Source: Arcicella aurantiaca
GTDB taxonomy: Bacteria > Bacteroidota > Bacteroidia > Cytophagales > Spirosomataceae
DNA length: 64,000 nt
Assembly (NCBI RefSeq): GCF_003148625.1
Contig: NZ_QGGO01000014.1
Location: 1-64,000, forward strand
Direction: 5' to 3'
Shown here in pieces: positions 53,635 through 61,775 of this stretch (the stretch's first letter is position 1; every line of letters begins with the position of its first letter). The notes under the pieces were generated by a model. The model ran no database searches. It saw only the letters and a program-made list of their open reading frames with translations, and was not told where the DNA came from. Position numbers and translations under genes: made by a program.

Positions 53635-54074
53635 ATTTTTTTTATCCACATCAACCCTTTCTCCACGAAGCCCGTTTTATGTTTCAAAACAGGTTTTTCT
53701 TCCTCAGTTTTATCTTTCACCCATCTGACCGTCTTTTCAATAATTGCGTCGTCATTATTGGCTACATATTTAGAAACAAAGTTATTGGCAACATAAGGAA
53801 CAACTAAGCGAGTCAACCATGATGCACGGGCTAATACGGTATTTCTAAGTAAAGTATTAACACCAAAACGCAGCCCCATTCCAACAATACTATCACTTTT
53901 ACGATTATTTACAAGTAAACTCTTCGTGAAATTTAAGGCTTGTCGTGCAGGTTGTAATTCTTCTTTCACCAGATTAAATTCTTGTTTTAATCTCATACCA
54001 GAAATCGTAATTTGGTTTTTCAGCCTTGCTCTTTCTGCCCGTAAATCGTCTATATTTTCAATTTTAGTCTTCAT
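53610..54074 (-). CDS. Hypothetical protein of the YtxH/holin gene group
   Basis: A 154-residue protein. Helical and basic N-terminus (DDLRAERARLKNQITISGMR), then LRFGVNTLLRNTVLARASWL with weak hydrophobicity, then an acidic/charged C-terminus ending ITNDDEKK. No clear signal peptide or strong transmembrane helix. Start overlaps the stop of the holin-family gene by 11 bases, so the two are translationally coupled and probably act together at the inner membrane. Family not recognised by name, though this trio of genes recurs in Cytophagales. Confidence 0.7.
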   Translation of the reverse strand: MKTKIENIDDLRAERARLKNQITISGMRLKQEFNLVKEELQPARQALNFTKSLLVNNRKSDSIVGMGLRFGVNTLLRNTVLARASWLTRLVVPYVANNFVSKYVANNDDAIIEKTVRWVKDKTEEEKPVLKHKTGFVEKGLMWIKKITNDDEKK

Positions 54075-54420
54075 GGTAAAACTTTTTGATGAATAAATTA
54101 ATAACAGGAAGTTTAATGTATTTATCTTTTATGGAATAAATAACACCCCCTATTATGACGTAAAACAGCCCTACTAAAAATAGTCCTAAAGGTAAACTAT
54201 TCAGTTTTTCGCCAATTAACCATGCAACTGCCAAACTCATAAATAATAAAACCGTAAGCCCTACCATAGCCAGTAACAAAGTAGTAGCCATTGTTGAAAC
54301 CGTATCTGCTAATTTAGAAGACATATTTAAAACCCCTAAATTCCATCTTGCCTCTGCATAAGTCGAAGCTTCTTCAAAGATATTTTCGACCTTGTCTTTT
54401 ATATGCTCAATTGATTCCAT
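54064..54420 (-). CDS. Phage-holin-family (DUF1469-like) membrane protein
   Basis: A 118-residue inner-membrane protein. After a cytoplasmic helix (VENIFEEASTYAEARWNLGV), two transmembrane helices follow: TLLLAMVGLTVLLFMSLAVA and LPLGLFLVGLFYVIIGGVIY. This matches Phage_holin_3_6/DUF1469 proteins, which in free-living bacteria accompany YtxH proteins and are stress-induced. The name does not imply a phage. Downstream gene overlaps; the YtxH gene lies upstream, separated by a hairpin. Confidence 0.8.
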   Translation of the reverse strand: MESIEHIKDKVENIFEEASTYAEARWNLGVLNMSSKLADTVSTMATTLLLAMVGLTVLLFMSLAVAWLIGEKLNSLPLGLFLVGLFYVIIGGVIYSIKDKYIKLPVINLFIKKFYHED

Positions 54421-54448
54421 AATTCAGGTATTTTCAAATGCTTTAAAA

Positions 54449-54498
54449 CAGGAAGTTTTAATACTGAAATCAAACAGTTTCAAGATTAAAACTTCCTG
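54449..54498. terminator. Hairpin between the YtxH and holin-family genes
   Basis: Perfect 14-bp arms CAGGAAGTTTTAAT (54449-54462) and complement (54485-54498), with further inner pairing CTGAAA/TTTCAA. It lies just before the holin gene start and may act as partial terminator or processing site. Confidence 0.7.
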
Positions 54499-54533
54499 AA
54501 ATTTGAAGGTTTTAGGTTAAACAAGTCAAAAAT

Positions 54534-54821
54534 TTACGCTGTTTTTAATTGTCTATCAGCAACTTCCACCGCATCTTCAATCTCTTCTTTAGCTTTATTC
54601 TTCCATGATTTTGCTTTTGACTGAGCATCATCTGCCAAGTTTTTAGCATTATCTTTTCCATTCTGAATAGCTGTTAGCAAATCATCAGCCCAAGAGTTTG
54701 CATTTTGCTTCACTTTTTTTCTCAAATCTGAGCCTTTTTCTGGAGCAAACATTAAACCTATTGCTGCACCAACTGCAGCAGCCGTAGCAATTCCGATTAC
54801 AATTTTTGAGTTATTTGACAT
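54534..54821 (-). CDS. YtxH-domain protein
   Basis: A 95-residue protein: an N-terminal glycine-rich membrane helix (IVIGIATAAAVGAAIGLMFA) followed by PEKGSDLRKKVKQN, the exact YtxH signature. A charged helical tail with a Trp (NSWADDLLTAI, SWKNKAKEEI) follows. Such proteins are general-stress proteins at the inner membrane. Heads the three-gene set with the holin-family gene; the upstream region has a candidate promoter box set at 54867-54907. Confidence 0.9.
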   Translation of the reverse strand: MSNNSKIVIGIATAAAVGAAIGLMFAPEKGSDLRKKVKQNANSWADDLLTAIQNGKDNAKNLADDAQSKAKSWKNKAKEEIEDAVEVADRQLKTA

Positions 54822-54866
54822 AATTTTTAATATTTATTGTGAAACATTATGTAATTACTCAAAGTT

Positions 54867-54907
54867 GAAAAATAACTGTGCCGATACTTTTTTAGTGTTT
54901 TTTGGGG
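54867..54907 (-). promoter_or_regulatory. Candidate promoter of the YtxH gene
   Basis: Minus-strand CGGCACAGTTATTTTTC (54883 to 54867) has a good sigma-54-type -24 (GGCAC) but TTTTT instead of TTGC at -12. TTACCCCAAAA lies 20 bases upstream (CCCC at 54907-54904), the same spacing as before the 27310 gene. Nothing else was recognised in 54822-55134. Confidence 0.35.
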
Positions 54908-55134
54908 TAAAAATACCTCAAATTGAGCATAAAAAATGACCTTTGGGGAGGCTACGAATCATAAATTCAAACACTTATTTAGCCTTTAAGTAGGTATAGT
55001 GCCGAAATATTTTAGAGAAATTTAATCAAGAAAGGAAATTGGGAAAATAAAAACGTAGAGTTCTCAAGTGCAGTAAAGAAAATATTATCAACCAATAAGA
55101 TAAGTGTAAATTCTGGCTATATCTGAATGATAAA

Positions 55135-55479
55135 CTAAAGCAATAAAGACTGCTCGATTTTCATAAAATCAAGCGGTTTTTCTATAAAAGTATCCGCACC
55201 AGTACTCACGGCTATTTCAAAAAAATTCCCCATAGCACTAATCATAATAATTTTTGAATTAGGAGATAAAAGTTTTAATTCTTGCACTCTATCAATGCCA
55301 TAGCCATCAGGTAAGTTATTGTCTAAAAATAACCAATTAGGTTTCACCTCAGAAGCTTTTCCGATACCGTCTTGAAGCGTATGTGCATAGTAAGAAGTTA
55401 TCCCCTTTCTCTTGAGAAAATGTTTTAAAAGTAAACAAGTGTCTCTTTCATCATCAATTATTAACGCTACTTCGTGCAT
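55135..55479 (-). CDS. Stand-alone receiver-domain protein
   Basis: A 114-residue receiver: ALIIDDERDTCLLLKHFL acidic pocket, phosphoacceptor Asp 53 in WLFLDNNLPDGYG, switch IIMISAMGN, Lys in FIEKPLDF. It is NtrC-receiver-like rather than Rcp1-like and short, ending after the last helix. No kinase is adjacent. It may serve the rpoN-linked kinases nearby or a phosphorelay. Confidence 0.88.
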   Translation of the reverse strand: MHEVALIIDDERDTCLLLKHFLKRKGITSYYAHTLQDGIGKASEVKPNWLFLDNNLPDGYGIDRVQELKLLSPNSKIIMISAMGNFFEIAVSTGADTFIEKPLDFMKIEQSLLL

Positions 55480-55601
55480 GATACAAGATATTTTAAGTAA
55501 AAAGTATTGAATTGGTATGTTTCAATATTTCAATGTTACTACATATATTTTTGTTGATAAAAAAATCATACCAGCAAATTACAATACCCATTTTTAAGAT
55601 T

Positions 55602-55667
55602 TGATGCGTACTTTACGGAAGTCGTCGTTCATAACGACGACTTCTGTTGAGACTCAGATACCCAATG
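55602..55667. repeat. Dispersed hairpin repeat (GATGCGTACTTTACGG family), copy 2
   Basis: Near-identical to 8197-8262: GATGCGTACTTTACGGAAGT, CGTCGTT, then AACGACGACTTC and GTTGAGACTCAGATAC. Sits alone in the 297-base gap before the subtilase terminator. Confidence 0.85.
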
Positions 55668-55713
55668 TCTTTTTTAATCAGTAAAAACTGCGGAATTGAA
55701 GCAACATAAAATT

Positions 55714-55757
55714 AAAAAAAATACGACTCCCTAAATCTTAGAGAATCGTATTTTTTC
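55714..55757 (-). terminator. Terminator of the subtilisin-like protease gene
   Basis: AAAAAAATACGA-CTCC-CTAA and TTAG-AGAA-TCGTATTTTTT pair with a short internal bulge. It sits about 20 bases beyond the stop of the minus-strand gene. Confidence 0.8.
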
Positions 55758-55776
55758 AATTTTATTGATAAACATT

Positions 55777-57399
55777 TTATTTTTTAGTCCAAAACTTTAG
55801 CTCTTCTTCTGCCATTTTTACGGCTTCATAAGCATTTACAATGCCTCCACTTGACGATAATAAGCTAAAATCAACTAATTCACCTGTACCGGGTTGGCTT
55901 ACCTTTAGTTTATTCAACTTAATAGATGAATTAAGAATAATTTGTTTAATTTTTCTGAAATCAAAATCTGGATAATATGACATCAACAATGCTGCTAAGC
56001 CTGTTACAACAGGTGCTGCCATACTCGTTCCGCTTAAATCTTCATACTGCGACCCCACAACTGTTGACTTTAAATCTACACCTGGAGCAAAAACATCCAC
56101 AGTTTTATGTCCATAATTAGAAAATTCAGCAACTGCACTTGGTGGTTGCATCCAAGACGTTGCTCCTACTTCAAGCCAATTATCTGCTTGTTTTCCATCA
56201 TCAAATTTCTTTGATGGGTAGTTATCGCTAATGTCAATATTTTCGTTTTCGTTGCCTGCCGCATGAATCAACAATACTCCTTTCGACTGTGCATATCTTA
56301 CAGCATCATCAACTGCTTGTTTTTGTGGAGAAACAGATTTCCCGAAACTCATGTTGATAATTTTAGCACCATTATCAACTGCATATCTTATTGCATTTGA
56401 TACATCTTTATCACGTTCGTCCCCTTCTGGAACAGCTCTAATTGCCATAATTTTAACGTTACTGGCAACCCCTGCAATTCCCAAAGAATTATTTCTATTT
56501 GCCGCAACAATCCCAGCTACGTGTGTGCCATGACGGGCGTCTGGACCTTTTACTTCATTATTTCCGTAATCTCTATCATTAATATTATCAACATCATCAC
56601 CAACGATTGTGCGAGGATTAAACGAAAGATTTATACCAAATTTAAATTGTGCGTCATAGTATTCGTAGGCTTCTTTCAGCTTTTCTTCATCTTGACCAAT
56701 TTGCTCTAATAATTCAAAAACTCTTTTAGCTTTTCTAATTTCCTCTGGCTCTTTTGTAGTGATTTTGGCAAGGTCTTCTTTGGAAATGTCCTTTACTTTT
56801 AAGAAAGTAGAAAGAATTAATTTAGAGTCAATATACTTTTCATACAATTTAATGACAAATGGACCTTGTTCTTGCAACTCTTGAACTTTGGCTTCATAAC
56901 GAGCTTTATACTTTTTATATAGTTCATACTCAACCTTCATGGCAGGCGAAAGGCTTGAAATATCTTGAATATATTGGTAAATTTTCTTCAATCGAGCATA
57001 TTCACGAGTAACTTCCATTGTTTCTCTTGAAACGTCTGTTCCGTCTTTTCCACCTAAAAAATCCCAACCATTAATATCATCGATGTAACCATTATTGTCA
57101 TCATCTACTCCATTATTTGGAATTTCTTTGGTATTTACCCAAATATTGTCTTTTAAATCCTCATGATTGATGTCAACTCCAGAGTCGATAATTGCCACCA
57201 ATACAGATTTTGAAGTTTTCCCATTCAAGAAATCACGATAAGCTCTTTCGGTACTTATTCCCCTAACACCATTTTCCAAATAATCAAGATTGAACCAATT
57301 TAATGGTGCTTTCTCAGGGGATAATTCCAAATACTGAGCATTTGAAACCCTAAAAGAAGTACATAAAAAGAAAAGGAGGAGAAATTTCTTCAATTTCAT
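55777..57399 (-). CDS. Secreted S8 subtilisin-like serine protease
   Basis: A 540-residue protease with a signal peptide (MKLKKFLLLFFLCTSFRVSN, then AQ). Catalytic triad: Asp 72 in AIIDSGVDINHEDL, His 290 in RHGTHVAGIV, Ser 459 in LSGTSMAAPV. The oxyanion Asn is 383 in HAAGNENEN. The 218 residues between Asp and His are far longer than in subtilisin. They contain a DNNGYIDDINGWDF segment and a Lys/Glu-rich helical insert (about 125-250). There is no I9 propeptide and no C-terminal sorting domain, so it is probably periplasmic or released. Single gene. Confidence 0.92.
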   Translation of the reverse strand: MKLKKFLLLFFLCTSFRVSNAQYLELSPEKAPLNWFNLDYLENGVRGISTERAYRDFLNGKTSKSVLVAIIDSGVDINHEDLKDNIWVNTKEIPNNGVDDDNNGYIDDINGWDFLGGKDGTDVSRETMEVTREYARLKKIYQYIQDISSLSPAMKVEYELYKKYKARYEAKVQELQEQGPFVIKLYEKYIDSKLILSTFLKVKDISKEDLAKITTKEPEEIRKAKRVFELLEQIGQDEEKLKEAYEYYDAQFKFGINLSFNPRTIVGDDVDNINDRDYGNNEVKGPDARHGTHVAGIVAANRNNSLGIAGVASNVKIMAIRAVPEGDERDKDVSNAIRYAVDNGAKIINMSFGKSVSPQKQAVDDAVRYAQSKGVLLIHAAGNENENIDISDNYPSKKFDDGKQADNWLEVGATSWMQPPSAVAEFSNYGHKTVDVFAPGVDLKSTVVGSQYEDLSGTSMAAPVVTGLAALLMSYYPDFDFRKIKQIILNSSIKLNKLKVSQPGTGELVDFSLLSSSGGIVNAYEAVKMAEEELKFWTKK

Positions 57400-57797
57400 G
57401 GATTGAGTTATTATAAAGTATAAGGATTACTTAGTGGCGGAATTATCTTGTTTTCTACATCAAAATTATCCATTTCTAATATAATGGTTATTTTTTCTGA
57501 GTAAAAATATGATATTCTACAAATCTAATAAAAAATTACGATTTGAGATTCGCTTTTATTAAAAATCCTTCAAGATGAATACATAAAAAAAATTACTACT
57601 TAAATTCTTTCAAATCTTACGTAAACTTTCAGTGTGAAGACTTTTCAAAAAAAACTTTTTATAACCCTTAGTCATTTGTAGAAAAGCATAAATATCTCAA
57701 CGGTTAGTGAGGAATAAAAATAAAATTTCATGGTTACTTCTATAAAAGCATAATTAATCTTCTATATTTCAACCATTTATTTCTCCATACATATATA
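57400..57797. other. Intergenic region upstream of the protease, nothing recognised
   Basis: About 400 AT-rich bases up to the dehydratase terminator. They should contain the protease promoter. No repeat or ORF was recognised. Confidence 0.5.
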
Positions 57798-57801
57798 CGC
57801 A

Positions 57802-57847
57802 AAAAGCAGATTTACGGATTTAATAAACTATCCATAAATCTGCTTTT
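57802..57847 (-). terminator. Terminator of the IlvD/Edd dehydratase gene
   Basis: Perfect 13-bp arms AAAAGCAGATTTA (57802-57814) and complement (57835-57847), followed by T's on the minus strand. It is separated from the dehydratase stop by the MITE at 57853-58028. Confidence 0.75.
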
Positions 57848-57852
57848 ACAAA

Positions 57853-58028
57853 TAGACTTCCTGCGAAAGTGTTTTAAGTCGTAAAACAACATCTTTTCGG
57901 CTACAAATAGCGAAAATTTTTCAAGATTGGGCATCCCCCCATTTCTCTGATATGCTTTCAAAATTCCCGCTATTTTCACTCGAAAATATACCATTTTTCA
58001 ATCATAAAACACTTTCGCAGGAAGTCTA
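57853..58028. mobile_element. MITE with perfect 24-bp terminal inverted repeats
   Basis: Left end TAGACTTCCTGCGAAAGTGT plus TTTA (57853-57876) is exactly repeated inverted at 58005-58028; total 176 bases, no transposase. The outermost TA could be a TA target duplication. It sits 12 bases after the dehydratase stop codon. A 60-codon frame inside (PNLEKFSLFVAEKMLFYDLK) is element sequence, possibly from a parent insertion sequence. A decayed relative is at 22203-22305. Confidence 0.85.
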
Positions 58029-58040
58029 ATAAAGTTTATT

Positions 58041-59750
58041 TTAGTGAGAATCTCTCGTTACGACACTTCCAGATTTTCCTTTCAAGAAATCCATATCTGC
58101 ACCTAAATGGGCTTGTTCTACGTGATTGATATATAAATTTACATAGCCACGAGAGATATTTAGGTCGATAGCTTGCCAATTTTTACGTCTTTCAGCAAGT
58201 TCTTCATCTGATACTTCTAAATGCAAAGTTCTTTCTGGAACATTTAAACTGATAATGTCACCATTTTGAACTAAAGCTAAATTTCCTCCCGCTGCGGCTT
58301 CTGGAGAAACGTGAAGAACAACTGTTCCAAAGCCCGTTCCAGACATTCGTCCATCAGAAATTCTTACTAAGTCATGAACTCCTTTTTCTAAAAGTTTTTT
58401 CGGAATGCCCATATTTCCAACTTCTGCCATTCCTGGATAACCTTTTGGCCCTACATTTTTTAGCACCAAAACTGAATTTTCATCTACTTCTAAATTGGGG
58501 TCATCAATACGAGCGTGATAGTCTTCAATAGTTTCAAAAACCACTGCTTTTCCTCTATGAATCATCAATGCTGGAGTTGCCGCAGATGGCTTAATTACTG
58601 CACCATTCGGGGCAAGATTTCCTCTCACAACTGCAATACCTGAGTTTTCTTTGAAAGGTTCTTCCATCGTACCTACAATATCTCTACTAAATACCTCTGC
58701 ATCTTCAGAATTCGCCCCAATTGAACGACCGTTCACCGTCAGAGCATCATTATGAAGCACCGATTTTAGCTCTTTTATCACCGCAGGAAGTCCTCCAGCA
58801 TAATATAAATCCTCCATAAAATGTACTCCGGAAGGCTGAATATTAGCAATTAAAGGAATATTATGTGAAAATTTATCAAAATCTTCAATGTTCAATTCAA
58901 TTCCGATTCTACCTGCAATTGCTAACAAGTGAATCACAAAATTTGTTGAGCCTCCAATCGCTGCATTTATCATAATGGCATTCTCAAATGCTTCTCTTGT
59001 CAAGATTTTAGAGAGAGTCAAGTCCTCTTTAACCATTTCAACTATACGTCTTCCTGACAATTGAGAAATCACTTTTCTACGAACATCTGCCGCAGGAATA
59101 GCCGCATTATTTGGTAACGAAAGTCCTAAAGCTTCCACCATAGTTGCCATTGTAGAGGCAGTTCCCATTACGGCACAATGCCCTTGTGTACGAGCCATAC
59201 AACCCTCCGCCTCTACCAATTGCTTTTCGTTGATTTCTCCCAATTTAAAAGCCTCCGCAAAACGCCAAACATCAGAAGTTCCAATGTCTTTACCTCTCCA
59301 ATGTCCTTTCAACATTGGCCCGCCCGAAATTACCAAAGTTGGAATATCTACGCTACAAGCTCCCATAATAAGAGAAGGTGTTGTTTTGTCACATCCACAA
59401 AGTAAAACTACTCCGTCAATAGGATTTGCACGAATAGATTCTTCCACATCCATACTTGCCAAGTTGCGGTACAACATGGCTGTTGGTTTGATTAAAGTTT
59501 CTCCCAATGACATTACGGGAAATTCGACAGGGTAACCACCTGCTTCATAAACTCCTTTTTTCACAGATTCCGCCAAATCTCTAAAGTGTGCATTACAAGG
59601 TGTGAGTTCAGACCATGTATTGCAAATTCCAATTACAGGACGACCATCAAACATATCATCAGGAATTCCCTGATTTTTCATCCATGCACGATAAATAAAA
59701 CCATCTTTGCCCGTTTTACCGAACCAATTTTGTGAGCGTAATTTTTCCAT
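58041..59750 (-). CDS. IlvD/Edd-family dehydratase, sugar-acid type
   Basis: A 569-residue iron-sulfur dehydratase that removes water from a 2,3-dihydroxy acid. Cluster-type cysteines lie in CNTWSELTPCNAHFRDLA, VLLCGCDKTTPS and EGCMARTQGHCAVMGTASTM. Lys and Ser residues of the C-terminal domain are in SDGRMSGTGFGTVVLHVSPE. The CNTWSELTPCN start is the variant found in L-arabonate/D-xylonate/gluconate dehydratases rather than branched-chain IlvD. Substrate therefore probably a sugar acid; no other pentose genes adjoin it to confirm. Its 3' flank carries a MITE before the terminator. Confidence 0.88.
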   Translation of the reverse strand: MEKLRSQNWFGKTGKDGFIYRAWMKNQGIPDDMFDGRPVIGICNTWSELTPCNAHFRDLAESVKKGVYEAGGYPVEFPVMSLGETLIKPTAMLYRNLASMDVEESIRANPIDGVVLLCGCDKTTPSLIMGACSVDIPTLVISGGPMLKGHWRGKDIGTSDVWRFAEAFKLGEINEKQLVEAEGCMARTQGHCAVMGTASTMATMVEALGLSLPNNAAIPAADVRRKVISQLSGRRIVEMVKEDLTLSKILTREAFENAIMINAAIGGSTNFVIHLLAIAGRIGIELNIEDFDKFSHNIPLIANIQPSGVHFMEDLYYAGGLPAVIKELKSVLHNDALTVNGRSIGANSEDAEVFSRDIVGTMEEPFKENSGIAVVRGNLAPNGAVIKPSAATPALMIHRGKAVVFETIEDYHARIDDPNLEVDENSVLVLKNVGPKGYPGMAEVGNMGIPKKLLEKGVHDLVRISDGRMSGTGFGTVVLHVSPEAAAGGNLALVQNGDIISLNVPERTLHLEVSDEELAERRKNWQAIDLNISRGYVNLYINHVEQAHLGADMDFLKGKSGSVVTRDSH

Positions 59751-59768
59751 TTTGAGATTTTAAAGTAA

Positions 59769-59848
59769 GACAGATTTCCAGTCTGTCAGTTTATTTTTTG
59801 ACGTATCAAAACCGTCGATTTATCTTAATGACAGGTTGGAAACCTGTC
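59769..59848. repeat. Paired small palindromes GACAG-type
   Basis: GACAGATTTCCAGTCTGTC (59769-59787) and GACAGGTTGGAAACCTGTC (59830-59848) are each self-complementary, and also roughly inverted to each other with GTAAGACAG/CTGTCGTAC flanks. Between genes 59857 and 59750; may form one cruciform-like unit and end transcription. Confidence 0.75.
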
Positions 59849-59856
59849 GTACATGA

Positions 59857-60528
59857 TTACTCGGTGTCTAAAGTTCGTACCATTGTGAATCTCAAATCAT
59901 GTCCTAAAGCGTACTCACAGGTACGTGTACCAGAAGGAAATGCTGAAAACTGTGCATTTCTGAATTGAAATCGGCGTACAAGATTGTTGTTTTCGATGAA
60001 GAGCGTATCCTGTCCTGCATATCCAAATGACTGCCTGCCCATCAACTGGGGAAGGACAAATTTTTGAAGTCCATTTTGTGCTTCAAAGCCTATAAAAGTG
60101 AGTTTAGAATTTTTTTTTGAATAGACTAATATTTCGGGATAACCATCAGAATTCAAATCACTTGTTTCTGCTCTGTTTGCGTTTGAGAGGCTTTTATCAT
60201 GACTTTCACCAATTACTTGCGTACCAAATAAAACCACTAATTTCACCCCCGTTGAATCTCTAAAAAGTTGAAAGGTATAAGCCTCTTTTTTTTGCTCAAA
60301 AAACTTTTCATTACTTGTAGTTTCATGCAGTTTAGGTGGAGATACATTCAAAAATTCAGCTTTTTCAAGTGAATCATTGGTCTTTATTTGCTGAATTAAA
60401 CTATCAGGAAGGGCTATGTACTCATTTTCTTCAATGCTCGATTCTTGGTTTTCAAACCAATATAAAGCCCCCACCAAAGCCACGACAAAAAGAAATAAAA
60501 TGAGTATAAAAGTTTTTGATTTCTGCAT
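59857..60528 (-). CDS. Membrane-anchored hypothetical protein with FG-GAP-like segment
   Basis: A 223-residue protein with an uncleaved N-terminal anchor (TFILILFLFVVALVGALYWF) and a periplasmic remainder. The stretch TSDLNSDGYPEILVYSKKNS resembles a calcium-binding FG-GAP/integrin-type loop (D-x-D-x-D-G pattern). The C-terminus is unrecognised, with beta-like strands and a basic patch LVRRFQFRN. Function unknown. It sits between the dehydratase and the MBL-fold gene, with its own short palindromes downstream. Confidence 0.65.
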   Translation of the reverse strand: MQKSKTFILILFLFVVALVGALYWFENQESSIEENEYIALPDSLIQQIKTNDSLEKAEFLNVSPPKLHETTSNEKFFEQKKEAYTFQLFRDSTGVKLVVLFGTQVIGESHDKSLSNANRAETSDLNSDGYPEILVYSKKNSKLTFIGFEAQNGLQKFVLPQLMGRQSFGYAGQDTLFIENNNLVRRFQFRNAQFSAFPSGTRTCEYALGHDLRFTMVRTLDTE

Positions 60529-60639
60529 AGAATGAAAAGAAAATTCAGTTTATGCAAAGCTATGAAGTTTTTAGGGCTTGACAAATATTTTTTACTAATG
60601 AGATGTTTTAAACAAAAAGCACCTTTGCTAAGTTTGTTC

Positions 60640-60673
60640 AGATTTGACAACTTTCAAAAAAGTTGTCAAATCT
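60640..60673. repeat. Dispersed hairpin AGATTTGACAAC family, copy 3
   Basis: AGATTTGACAACTTT and its exact complement around CAAA; same AATTCCAATACGT flank as the copy at 27020. Between convergent-side ends of genes, 35 bases past the stop of the MBL-fold gene, so it may terminate it. Confidence 0.85.
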
Positions 60674-60707
60674 AATTCCAATACGTGTTCTTAAATCGTC
60701 TTTGTAC

Positions 60708-61610
60708 TTACTTTTTCTCCGTCAATTCCTCGTAGGCAGCTTGCAAACTACGAACAATCCCATCACCTTTCCATTCAGTAACGCAAGGAACTGAGGTAGC
60801 TTTCATGACTTCTTCTTTCGATTTTCCTGCTTTAATTTCGGAATCAACAAACACTAATAGTTTTTCTAAATAATCCTTAAAAGCATTGATGTCTTCTTTA
60901 TTGCCCGTAATTTTTTCAGGGTCAAAGGCATGACCAAATATAAAAATTGTTTCGTTATCAAAGGTGTGATGAATTTTGTCCAAAACGTTAATCCAACTAT
61001 TGATATTTGCACCTGCTGACCTATCCACAAATGGATACCTACGATTGAAAAGTAAATCTCCTAAATGTGCTACATTGGCATTCTCAAAATGAATAACTGC
61101 ATCTCCATTTGTGTGTCCAGCTCCAAAATAATGGGCTTTTATTTTTTCTTTACCAACTTTCTGTTTCCAAGTATCCTTAAAGGTAACGTCTGCAAAAAGC
61201 TGTTTTTCTTCGTTTTTTTGCTTTTGAGCAACGTTTTTTGAATTTATTAGAGAGTTCTCATGAGCTACAACGTGTTCAACTAAACCCTTGAAAGAGATAT
61301 TTCCACCAGTATGGTCGCCATGATGGTGGGTATTTATCAATAATTTAAAAGGAGTCGTTGATTGTTTTTTCAATTCATCAATCAAATGTTGCGATTGTTC
61401 TGGAAATTGAGAATCAACGACAACCATGCCTTTTGATGATTGTAAATAAGCAATCGTTCCTCCTTTTTCGGTAAAAACACTAACACCTCCTCTCAATTCT
61501 TTAATTTTATAAGGAGTATCAAGTTTCGATTTTGCCCATATTCCATTGGGGAGCAAGGTAAATGCCCCAAGCGTGAGAGCTGAGTTTTGAATAAAATTTC
61601 TGCGGTTCAT
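60708..61610 (-). CDS. MBL-fold metallo-hydrolase, exported (Tat-type signal)
   Basis: A 300-residue protein with a twin-arginine-like signal (NRRNFIQNSALTLGAFTLLP). The metal-binding motif H95-x-H97-x-D99-H100 is in NTHHHGDHTGGN; further ligands are likely in HYFGAGHTNGDAVIHFE and in FGHAFDP. It is a periplasmic zinc hydrolase of the broad glyoxalase II/beta-lactamase-like group, related to quinoprotein relay enzymes by overall pattern. Substrate unknown; beta-lactam activity should not be assumed. Divergent from the PI-PLC-like gene. Confidence 0.88.
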   Translation of the reverse strand: MNRRNFIQNSALTLGAFTLLPNGIWAKSKLDTPYKIKELRGGVSVFTEKGGTIAYLQSSKGMVVVDSQFPEQSQHLIDELKKQSTTPFKLLINTHHHGDHTGGNISFKGLVEHVVAHENSLINSKNVAQKQKNEEKQLFADVTFKDTWKQKVGKEKIKAHYFGAGHTNGDAVIHFENANVAHLGDLLFNRRYPFVDRSAGANINSWINVLDKIHHTFDNETIFIFGHAFDPEKITGNKEDINAFKDYLEKLLVFVDSEIKAGKSKEEVMKATSVPCVTEWKGDGIVRSLQAAYEELTEKK

Positions 61611-61775
61611 TTGTAAGATTTTAATGTTTGTGGATATGATTGTTTAAAGTGACGATTTATGAATTACGATTTACGATTATGACAAAACTGATTGTTAAAT
61701 GTCTAATAAATAACTTCAGATTAATATAAAAATCTCAGGGAAGAATTATCTTTACTTTTCATAAAACCTTTAATT

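Noticed and set aside
54064-54420. Prophage remnant suggested by the holin-family name
   Set aside because: The YtxH plus DUF1469 context is a chromosomal stress set; no other phage gene is nearby.
57812-57994. 60-codon ORF next to the dehydratase
   Set aside because: Lies inside the MITE and the terminator; treated as element sequence, not a gene.
60708-61610. Beta-lactamase resistance gene
   Set aside because: The HxHxDH motif is shared by the whole MBL fold; nothing indicates beta-lactam hydrolysis.
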